Source: an uncultured Lacinutrix sp. (lineage in GTDB: Bacteria > Bacteroidota > Bacteroidia > Flavobacteriales > Flavobacteriaceae). Taken from it: DNA of 64,000 nt. The stretch's first letter is position 1, and each line of letters begins with the position of its first letter. Location: assembly GCF_947500325.1 (NCBI RefSeq), contig NZ_CANMRQ010000001.1, positions 498,001-562,000 of the forward strand, given 5' to 3'. Both the position numbers and the translations under genes were made by a program. This document shows, piece by piece, positions 1 through 6,750 of this stretch. The notes below the pieces were generated by a model. The model made no database searches, was not told the DNA's origin, and saw only the letters and a list, made by a program, of their open reading frames with translations.

Positions 1-326
1 CCCCAAAAGCGTTCTATTAATCTGTATCCAACATCATAATATTTGGTAAAACCATTCATATTATATTCAGTATTTAGTCGTATTCCAGACCAACCCATAA
101 ATTCATTTGTGTCTTTATTAATCACTGCCCAGCGACCAATACCTCTTTCTTTGTATTGATTTATTACACTATCTAAAATTGTTTTAGCTTCTGCTTTGGT
201 TTTAATAGGCTTATTACCTAAATATCGATGCACCTCTGGGTTTGAGTCTAACTCAAACATGCCATCTAAATCACTACTTCTCAATTCTCTCAATAAGAGG
301 CGTTCTGTTTCTATATTGAATGTCAT
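1..326 (-). CDS. GNAT family N-acetyltransferase, 3' end missing
   Basis: Reading the minus strand from the ATG at 326 gives 108 codons that run off the left edge. The opening (MTFNIETERLLLRELRSSDL) is the usual start of RimJ/RimL-type acetyltransferases, which move an acetyl group from acetyl-CoA to an amino group of a protein, amino acid or small molecule. The conserved WAVI and FMGW strands follow. The acetyl-CoA-binding loop lies beyond the window, so the substrate cannot be guessed. The start lies two bases after the stop of the upstream DUF6265 gene, so the two are probably co-transcribed. Confidence in the family is high; its substrate is unknown. Confidence 0.85.
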   Translation of the reverse strand, partial: MTFNIETERLLLRELRSSDLDGMFELDSNPEVHRYLGNKPIKTKAEAKTILDSVINQYKERGIGRWAVINKDTNEFMGWSGIRLNTEYNMNGFTKYYDVGYRLIERFW

Positions 327-328
327 TT

Positions 329-820
329 TTATTTTTTGTAGTTAAATTTTATTTCTTCCGTTTTTCCGTTGTCTTCAATCACAACATAAATATTCATTTC
401 GTTGTCACTTACGTTTTCAAATGTAAATTGATCAAAATAAACACGGTTATCTTCAATTTTAATAAGTTTAGCATCTACAGTTTCATCCTTTTCTTCCCAG
501 CCCTTAAAGTCGTTTCCAAAATGCTTTAATTGAAATAATAATGTGTCATTTACTTCTCTAATGCCTCCAAGCTCATAAAAGACGACTTTGCCTTTAGTAA
601 CTAACTTAAAAGAAAACATCATTGATTCCCCTAAAGGTGGACTCCAAATTTCTTCAGTAATTCCACCAAAAGCTTCTCCTTTCCAATGTCCTGCTATCCA
701 TGAAACTTGAGATAAATTGGCCTTTGGAGAAATTGTGTTTTTTGAAAATTTTAGAGTATTGGTTTGCGCTTTACAGCTAAAAAATAATATTATAAATGTA
801 AATATGAATGCATTCTTCAT
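329..820 (-). CDS. DUF6265-like lipoprotein
   Basis: This is a 163-residue protein starting at the ATG at 820. The open frame extends to a TTG at 841, but the ATG places a proper lipoprotein signal at the N-terminus with the lipobox Cys at residue 16 (FFSC). After the signal comes a pattern typical of DUF6265: WIAGHWKGE, a GGITEEIWSPP turn, and a repeated beta pattern ending in an IKFNYKK tail. The fold is probably a small lipocalin-like beta barrel anchored to a membrane on the periplasmic side. Its biochemical role is not known. It directly precedes the GNAT gene, and the repeat motif at 859-877 lies in its promoter region. Confidence 0.75.
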   Translation of the reverse strand: MKNAFIFTFIILFFSCKAQTNTLKFSKNTISPKANLSQVSWIAGHWKGEAFGGITEEIWSPPLGESMMFSFKLVTKGKVVFYELGGIREVNDTLLFQLKHFGNDFKGWEEKDETVDAKLIKIEDNRVYFDQFTFENVSDNEMNIYVVIEDNGKTEEIKFNYKK

Positions 821-858
821 GATCGGAAAAATTTCATTCAATATACAATTATATTCGA

Positions 859-877
859 CTACAAACGATTACAGATA
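859..877 (-). promoter_or_regulatory. Two direct repeats with 10-bp period, candidate operator
   Basis: CTACAAACG at 859-867 and TTACAGATA at 869-877 start exactly 10 bp apart, about 40 bp upstream of the DUF6265 ATG. The same YTACAAACG unit recurs three times at the same spacing at 3676-3704. The helical-turn spacing suggests adjacent protein contacts on one DNA face. Which regulator binds is inference only. Confidence 0.4.
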
Positions 878-998
878 CGTAGTAAAATGTAATAGTTTGT
901 TTTTTAGGTGTTTAAGTAGGATTTAATGATTAACATATGTTAATAAGTAATGTTTATTGATTATCTTTAAGAGTTATTAATTAATACTTTTTTAAATC

Positions 999-1190
999 AT
1001 GAAAAAACAAAAACTTAAATCATTAAAACTAAACAAGCAATCTATTTCTAAATTAAATTCTATTAATGGAAAAGGCCCTTTAACGGTTACATCTTATTAT
1101 GTATGCCCATCTGATGGATTTGAACCTGTTTGTCCATCTGAGACAGTTGGATTATCATGTAGAGGCGGATCCGAATGTAAATGCTTATAA
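999..1190 (+). CDS. Cys-rich class I lanthipeptide-like precursor peptide
   Basis: This 63-residue peptide has a basic N-terminal part (KSLKLNKQSISKLNS) matching the leader pattern of Bacteroidota ribosomal peptide precursors annotated as class I lanthipeptides or GG-leader natural product precursors. A Gly-Lys-Gly near residues 24-26 is a plausible processing region. The remaining core has five Cys (36, 45, 54, 60, 62) and many Ser/Thr. That could support thioether rings or disulfides. No LanB, LanC, protease or exporter gene is in the window, so it is an orphan precursor whose enzymes would have to act from elsewhere. A strong hairpin terminator follows at 1223. Function as an antimicrobial or signal is inference. 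Confidence 0.65.
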   Translation: MKKQKLKSLKLNKQSISKLNSINGKGPLTVTSYYVCPSDGFEPVCPSETVGLSCRGGSECKCL

Positions 1191-1222
1191 TTGGATTATT
1201 TTATTTCATAATAAAAATTAAA

Positions 1223-1246
1223 AGCGAACGAAAGTTCGCTTTTTTT
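1223..1246. terminator. Bidirectional rho-independent terminator
   Basis: A perfect 7-bp stem (AGCGAAC/GTTCGCT) with a GAAA loop is followed by a T run on the plus strand and preceded by an A-rich stretch that serves the minus strand. It lies between the convergent peptide gene and the large surface-protein gene. Confidence 0.85.
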
Positions 1247-1248
1247 AT

Positions 1249-3600
1249 CTAATTAATTGAAATTGTTTTTTCGTCTACTATATATTTACCATCACTAGTC
1301 ATACCTTCAATAAATAATTTAATGGTTTCTGTATTAGTATTGTAGATTTTAAAATCTAGATTGCCATTACTATCTATTGTACAGTTAGGAGCCCAACCGA
1401 TAACGCCATATTCTTTAAAGAAAGGATCCTTGTAAAAACGATACTTAGGAATATACATTTTCTTTTTAGTATCAAATGTAATAGGGATTTTGTATTCTTG
1501 AAATTTATTAGAGAGGTTACCACTGGGTTTACGAAATGGATCGGTATATATTTTTATAACGCCTTTATCTCCACCTCTAATACCTTCACCTGCGCCAAAT
1601 TTTAAGATTTCAATATAATCTACAACAGACATGTCTAGAGTAGAAAGGAAACCAATATTAGTTAGTAAAACATCATTAAGAAAAACCACAGGAGTTCCAC
1701 GTGTTCTATGCGTTAGTATAAGTTCTCCATTGTTAATTTGTGAAATATAGCCTTTCTTACTAAAGTATACAGCCAAACTTGGGGTATTTCTTCTTTCTTT
1801 ATCCCCAAAAACATCAATATCTCCCCAAGATCTTTTTTCTAATTCTTGAGTTCTAGTTAATTCTTTTCTTGTTTCAATAGAGACTTCATCGAGTTGTAAA
1901 GTTTTATTTAACATTGATTCTTTTAATGTTGGGATTGTAGTGCTTAATGTACTGGTATTAGCTTTTGGTTTTAAAGAAAAGAAATCTGTTTCGTAAACTG
2001 GAATAATAGTAGGATAGAACTGTAAGTATAGTGTTGGATCACTTGTTTTTCCTTTTTTTGATATTTCACTTACTCTAATTGTTTCGCCTTCTTCTGGGAA
2101 CATTCCATTTTTTTGAAAGGTCGTTTCTCCTTCGTTTAATGTAAATAAGTCGCCTTTAGTTTCTTTTAAGGCATATATAAGATATTGATTAGATTTAGGA
2201 TTATTTACATTGGCTTTAAATGTAATTCCATTTTCAAACAAATAACTATTAGTAGGAACAGTATTAAAAATAGTATTCCAACTATAACTACTCCAACCTT
2301 GAGTGATTAGTAAATTATCAAGCTCGTATTTTTTTTGCCTATTAATATTTGTAAAATAATAAGCTGCATTTTCTATGTAACTATTAATATAGGGCTGAAG
2401 GTATAAATAAGATAATATGTTATGGTGTCTATTGTAAGACTTTGTACCTTCTGGTAATATAGATACGTTTATATTGTGACCAGTTTTTAGTTGCTGTAGA
2501 TTGACTTTAAAATTAAGAGAATCGCTAGATTTGGTAATACTTGTTTTTCCAGATTTTAAAAGATCAATCCCGTTGTAGTTAAAAAATAGTCGCTCCAATA
2601 TAGGCTTGTCGTTTTCATCAAAAAGAGTAAAAATATTTATTCCTGGAGATAATACATCATACTTGATTAATTTAGAAACCTCTAGATTGTTAATTTTAAT
2701 ATCTGTAATCTTAATAAGATCCCCATTATGTATGGCTAGTTTATATGTTTTATTCTTTATTGAAGACAGTGTTTTTGTATTGGTTTTAAAATTTAAAGCC
2801 ACATTTTTATCTGTATAACTTAATGAAAGCGTAATACCTTTCCTTTCTATAGAATCAATTTTATATTTAAAAGACTTGCCAAGGTGATCAATTTTAACAG
2901 TATAGTCTTGATTATTTTGTGGCGTTAATAAAAAACGACCAACACCCAATTTGTTTGTTTTAAAAGTTGTTATTTGGTTGTTGTCTTTATCAAAAATAGT
3001 CCCTGTAATATCAGGTATACCAAAACCGTCTTCATTTTTTAAAATAACTCCAACAGTATTTTTTGCTTCAACTAGTAAATGGCCACTTTCTGGTAGAAAT
3101 TGCGCATCAATATTATTTTTTAGGGTTTTGTTTTTAACTATAGACGTTGTTTCTGGATCAATAATTGTAATAGTTTCGATGAATATGTTTTGCTCGTCAA
3201 AATTTTTCATCCAATTAGTGTAAGCTTTAACAGTGTATTCTCCTGATGTAAATAAACCATCTATACTAAAAACACTTTTTAAATAACCATTATTTACTCT
3301 AATTAATTTGCTTTTAATAATTTTATTGTTGCTATCTTCAATAACACAATATAGGTTTGTTGTTAATGCAGAAGGACGTTTGGTTTCCTTATCTATAACA
3401 TAACCGCTTAAACCTAAAGCTTCACCTTTAATATATGTAGATTTATTAAGATGTAAATAGACAACTTCTCTAGGCAACTCGCTATAATTTTCATATTTAG
3501 TGATTAAGTTAGAGTTTGTTATATCGTTTTGAGCGATAATAAATTGAAAAGCAATAAGCTGAAAAATGAAGAAATAGAATTTTTGTTTTTTGCTTTTCAT
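1249..3600 (-). CDS. MG2-domain / TonB-plug-containing exported surface protein
   Basis: This is a 783-residue exported protein with a signal peptide ending near IIAQ at residue 24. The N-terminal part (LPREVVYLHLNKSTYIKGE) resembles the MG2 macroglobulin-like domains found in a Flavobacteriia family that ends in a TonB-receptor plug domain. That plug is visible around residues 620-700 (TPVVFLNDVLL, then VVDYIEILKFGAGEGIRGG and VIKIYT). It has no 22-strand barrel, so it is not a receptor by itself and may partner with outer-membrane machinery. The C-terminus has further beta structure. The gene stands alone, ending at the shared terminator at 1223. The triple 10-bp repeat at 3676 lies about 76 bp upstream of its start. 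Function unknown. Confidence 0.75.
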   Translation of the reverse strand: MKSKKQKFYFFIFQLIAFQFIIAQNDITNSNLITKYENYSELPREVVYLHLNKSTYIKGEALGLSGYVIDKETKRPSALTTNLYCVIEDSNNKIIKSKLIRVNNGYLKSVFSIDGLFTSGEYTVKAYTNWMKNFDEQNIFIETITIIDPETTSIVKNKTLKNNIDAQFLPESGHLLVEAKNTVGVILKNEDGFGIPDITGTIFDKDNNQITTFKTNKLGVGRFLLTPQNNQDYTVKIDHLGKSFKYKIDSIERKGITLSLSYTDKNVALNFKTNTKTLSSIKNKTYKLAIHNGDLIKITDIKINNLEVSKLIKYDVLSPGINIFTLFDENDKPILERLFFNYNGIDLLKSGKTSITKSSDSLNFKVNLQQLKTGHNINVSILPEGTKSYNRHHNILSYLYLQPYINSYIENAAYYFTNINRQKKYELDNLLITQGWSSYSWNTIFNTVPTNSYLFENGITFKANVNNPKSNQYLIYALKETKGDLFTLNEGETTFQKNGMFPEEGETIRVSEISKKGKTSDPTLYLQFYPTIIPVYETDFFSLKPKANTSTLSTTIPTLKESMLNKTLQLDEVSIETRKELTRTQELEKRSWGDIDVFGDKERRNTPSLAVYFSKKGYISQINNGELILTHRTRGTPVVFLNDVLLTNIGFLSTLDMSVVDYIEILKFGAGEGIRGGDKGVIKIYTDPFRKPSGNLSNKFQEYKIPITFDTKKKMYIPKYRFYKDPFFKEYGVIGWAPNCTIDSNGNLDFKIYNTNTETIKLFIEGMTSDGKYIVDEKTISIN

Positions 3601-3675
3601 ATTTTGATTATGGTTTATTAGTTAAAGGTAATCAAATCATCAAAAATTATTCCAAATATAGAACTTCATAAATAA

Positions 3676-3704
3676 TTACAAACGACTACAAACGTTTACA
3701 ACCG
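3676..3704 (-). promoter_or_regulatory. Three direct repeats with 10-bp period, candidate operator
   Basis: TTACAAACG (3676), CTACAAACG (3686) and TTACAACCG (3696) are in exact 10-bp phase. They lie 76 bp upstream of the MG2/plug gene and about 110 bp upstream of the divergent ssb. The same motif occurs at 859-877. Binding by a LytTR-type or other tandem-site regulator is a guess. Confidence 0.45.
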
Positions 3705-3746
3705 ACATTAAATAAGTAGTTACCGATTAATCTTTGTGAGTCATAG

Positions 3747-3760
3747 CATCTTTGCAGTGT
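3747..3760 (+). promoter_or_regulatory. Candidate promoter core upstream of ssb
   Basis: CATCTTTGCAGTGT contains the TTTG end of the Bacteroidota -7 element and lies 57 bp before the ssb ATG. The identical 14-mer occurs at 45930-45943 upstream of another gene group, which supports a promoter role. A clear -33 TTG was not identified. Confidence 0.4.
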
Positions 3761-3816
3761 CGAAACATTAGAACTCGATAGTATTAACTGTTTAACAATT
3801 AAAAATTTTAGAAATT

Positions 3817-4149
3817 ATGAACACGCTTAAAAACAAAGTACAGTTGATTGGTAACTTAGGAAATGATCCAGAAATCATCAATTTAGAATCGGGAAAAACA
3901 CTTGCTAAATTTTCTATCGCAACAAATGATAGTTATAAAAATGCTAGTGGAGAAAAAATTACAGATACCCAATGGCATAATATTGTAGCTTGGGGAAAAA
4001 CAGCAGAAATTATTGAAAAGTATCTTACAAAAGGTAAAGAAATTGCTATAGAAGGGAAGCTTACAACTAGATCTTGGGAAGATAAAGATGGAATGAAACG
4101 TTATACAACAGAAGTGGTAGTTAACGAATTATTGATGTTAGGAAAGTAA
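3817..4149 (+). CDS. ssb: Single-stranded DNA-binding protein, short form lacking acidic tail
   Basis: This 110-residue OB-fold protein has the SSB hallmarks LIGNLGNDPEI, FSIATNDSY, TQWHNIVAWGKTAEI, YLTKGKEIAIEGKL and a final beta strand. SSB coats single-stranded DNA during replication, repair and recombination. Housekeeping SSBs end in a disordered linker and an acidic tip that recruits partner proteins. Here the protein stops right after the OB fold (LLMLGK), so it is probably a secondary SSB rather than the essential copy. It is monocistronic, with its own promoter-like site and a hairpin terminator. The start is the first ATG with an A-rich upstream stretch. Confidence 0.93.
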   Translation: MNTLKNKVQLIGNLGNDPEIINLESGKTLAKFSIATNDSYKNASGEKITDTQWHNIVAWGKTAEIIEKYLTKGKEIAIEGKLTTRSWEDKDGMKRYTTEVVVNELLMLGK

Positions 4150-4216
4150 ATATATATAGTATTTAAAAAAACGATACTTAAAAATAATACGTTCTATATA
4201 ATAAACGGATATAAGT

Positions 4217-4256
4217 AATAGCGATTTGAATTATAACTCAAATCGCTATTATTTTT
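4217..4256 (+). terminator. Terminator after ssb
   Basis: A perfect 13-bp inverted repeat (4217-4229 with 4238-4250) with an 8-base loop is followed by ATTTTTATTTT. It closes the ssb transcript. Confidence 0.8.
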
Positions 4257-4340
4257 ATTTTGTAAATTACTTTAAAAAAAGTAGATAAATAGATTGTCTA
4301 CTTTTCATACACGAACAAATCGTTATCTAAAATTTAAAAA

Positions 4341-5732
4341 ATGAAAAGGATATTGATAGGTATAGTTTTAACATTAATTACTCATAGTTTATTAGCGCAA
4401 AATATATATAGAACAGCTTGTCAAGGAAACTTAGCGAGGCTGGATAGTATGCTTTTAAATACTTCAATTAATATAAAAGATAATCGAGGAAGATCAATAC
4501 TTCATTGGGCAGTTGCTTGTAAAAAAGAACAAGTCTTTAATTTCTTAATAAAAAAAGGAATAAACATAAACGGGGAAGACAACCAGAAAAAAACACCAAT
4601 GCATATTGCTGTTCAATATGACAACAAAAAATATTTCGATTTACTAATTCAATCACAGCTTAATAGTAATTGGATAAATAAGTATGGCGCATCATTAATT
4701 GAATTAGCTGTTTTGAAAAAGGATAGTACATTTATTAAAAAGCTTATTGACAATGGTGTTAATGTTAATAGTACGAATGATAGAGGAAGTTCTGCTTTAG
4801 AAATTTCGAAAAGAATTAAGGCTAAAAATATTTCTCAATTTCTTTTAAGAAATGGTGCAAATAAAAATAAAGTTCGTGCTATTAAAATGAAAGGGAAGTA
4901 TATGGGGCAGGAAAAACCGGGGATTATGCCAAAAATGTTTGCACCAAATTTTATTTCTACAGAAGAATATGAATTTGGTTCTGTTTTTAATGCAACTACA
5001 ACTGAGTTTTATTATGGAGTAGATGTAAATGGAAAGAGTGAAATTCGATATTCAGAGCTTAACGAGGATAACTGGTCTAAACCAAAAACAATTCTATCGC
5101 ATAAACGCTATAGTTATAATGATCCATTTCTATCTCCTAATGAAAACAGATTATATTTTATTTCTAATAGAGCTATAGATGGTTTAGGAGAGGAAAAAGA
5201 AGATATTGATATCTGGTATGTAGAGAGAACTGAAAATGGATGGTCAGAACCTATTAATGCGGGAACAAAAATTAATTCTTCAGGAAATGAATATTATATT
5301 TCATTTACTAATAAAGGCACTATGTATTTTTCTTCTAATAAAAACGCATCTAAAGAAAGAAAAGGTTTTGATCAAGATATTTACTATTCGGAATTCATAG
5401 ATGGAAAATTTCAAAAAGCGATTTCTTTAGGAGATTCAATTAACACAATTGATTATGAGGCAGATGTATTTATAGATCCAGAAGAAAAATATATTATTTT
5501 CTGTTCTACACGATCAGAAGGATTTGGAAGAGGTGATCTCTACATCAGCTTTAAAAACTCTAATGGAACATGGTCTAAATCTATAAATATGGGAAAGGCT
5601 ATTAACACTAAAAATCATGAATTATGCCCATTTGTTACTGCAGATGGGAAGTACTTATTTTACACATCTAATGAAGATATTTATTGGGTTAGTACAGAAG
5701 TTATAAAAGAAATAAAAGAAAAGAGTAATTAG
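4341..5732 (+). CDS. Exported ankyrin-repeat / PD40 beta-propeller fusion protein
   Basis: This is a 463-residue protein with a signal peptide (cleavage near LLAQN, residue 20). Residues about 22-180 carry ankyrin-type repeats, with units such as GRSILHWAVACKKEQVFNFL, KTPMHIAVQYDNKKYFDLLI and GSSALEISKRIKAKNISQFLL. Residues about 200-455 carry PD40-like (WD40-like) blades with the signatures DPFLSPNENRLYFISNR, YISFTNKGTMYFSSNK and CPFVTADGKYLFYTSNE. Both parts are protein-interaction or sensing folds and no catalytic motif is seen. The location is periplasmic or extracellular. The next gene, an AraC regulator, starts about 100 bp later. The pairing of the two repeat classes in one short secreted chain is unusual. 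Function unknown. Confidence 0.8.
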   Translation: MKRILIGIVLTLITHSLLAQNIYRTACQGNLARLDSMLLNTSINIKDNRGRSILHWAVACKKEQVFNFLIKKGININGEDNQKKTPMHIAVQYDNKKYFDLLIQSQLNSNWINKYGASLIELAVLKKDSTFIKKLIDNGVNVNSTNDRGSSALEISKRIKAKNISQFLLRNGANKNKVRAIKMKGKYMGQEKPGIMPKMFAPNFISTEEYEFGSVFNATTTEFYYGVDVNGKSEIRYSELNEDNWSKPKTILSHKRYSYNDPFLSPNENRLYFISNRAIDGLGEEKEDIDIWYVERTENGWSEPINAGTKINSSGNEYYISFTNKGTMYFSSNKNASKERKGFDQDIYYSEFIDGKFQKAISLGDSINTIDYEADVFIDPEEKYIIFCSTRSEGFGRGDLYISFKNSNGTWSKSINMGKAINTKNHELCPFVTADGKYLFYTSNEDIYWVSTEVIKEIKEKSN

Positions 5733-5836
5733 CCATTGGTGGTAACTACAAAAAAAGTGAAAATTAACAACTGTAATATCATTCTCAAATCAAATAAATG
5801 TAAATTGTATTCTATTTTCTATGCAATTAATATTTT

Positions 5837-6679
5837 ATGACAAATATATTTTCTAACATAGTAAAACATAAAAGTAAATCTGGACTAATTAAATACTCTA
5901 ATGCGAATGAAGAGTATTTTTTTAAAGGACTTACTTCTGGTCTAGCTCTAAAATATGTTGCTAAAGGCAAAGAAGTGTATTATATCAATAAGCGAATTAT
6001 TCCAGTAAAAGAAGGTCATTTTATTTTAGTTCGCCCAAACACTCATTTCGAAACACATATTATAAATCAATCTGCAGTAGCTAAAGGAGTATGTATTGAT
6101 TTATCGTGTGTGGCTCCAAAAATTGATATAAAAAAAATACTTGATAATAACCTCTTGTTTAATCAAGCATTTAACCTTACAAATTCTACTTCAATAGGGC
6201 ATCAACTTAATCAAATGGGTGCTTATATGGATGAAAATGGACAACAACCATTGGAGCACGAATCTCTCACAAACATTTCTAATCATCTTCAATCATTCTC
6301 CGAAAATATATTACATTTCAGAAAAGAAATTTATACTCTAGCTAAAAAAGAAACTACTCAACAATACATTATTCCAAAACTTCTTCAAACTAAAGAATAT
6401 ATCATTAAAAATTATAGGAATAATATTTTATTGGATGAATTGGCTGAGCATGTTGGTATATCTAAATTTCAATTACTAAGATTATTCAAGCATTGCTTTA
6501 ATTGTTCTCCGCAAGAAATGCAGACTGCACTTAGAATGGAAGAAGCTAAAAATAGTCTCCAAACTAAAAATGAATTCATTTCAAAAATTGCTTTTGATTT
6601 AGGTTATTATGATCTAGCTGCTTTTTCAAAAAAGTTTAAAGCTCATTTTGGTGTCTCTCCTTCCTATTTTAAAAATTAG
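5837..6679 (+). CDS. AraC family transcriptional regulator
   Basis: This 280-residue regulator has an N-terminal cupin-like sensing part (around residues 20-90, including VKEGHFILVRPNTHFETHI) and two C-terminal helix-turn-helix motifs (about 190-280: LLDELAEHVGISKFQLLRLFKHCFN... and ISKIAFDLGYYDLAAFSKKFKAHFG). The ending GVSPSYFKN is typical of the family. It is followed after 71 bp by the DUF885-hydrolase gene and then the cupin gene in the same direction, so it may control that pair or be co-transcribed with it. The effector is unknown. Confidence 0.9.
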   Translation: MTNIFSNIVKHKSKSGLIKYSNANEEYFFKGLTSGLALKYVAKGKEVYYINKRIIPVKEGHFILVRPNTHFETHIINQSAVAKGVCIDLSCVAPKIDIKKILDNNLLFNQAFNLTNSTSIGHQLNQMGAYMDENGQQPLEHESLTNISNHLQSFSENILHFRKEIYTLAKKETTQQYIIPKLLQTKEYIIKNYRNNILLDELAEHVGISKFQLLRLFKHCFNCSPQEMQTALRMEEAKNSLQTKNEFISKIAFDLGYYDLAAFSKKFKAHFGVSPSYFKN

Positions 6680-6750
6680 CAATATTTTACAAAAGAATAA
6701 TAGGACTTCAGTACTATTTTAGATTAAAAAATAATAGCCTATTAAATATT

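Noticed and set aside
320-926. Two 69-residue plus-strand frames over the DUF6265 gene
   Set aside because: They lie antisense to a well-supported lipoprotein gene, are Phe/Val/Asn-rich as expected from complement of AT-rich code, and have no domain.
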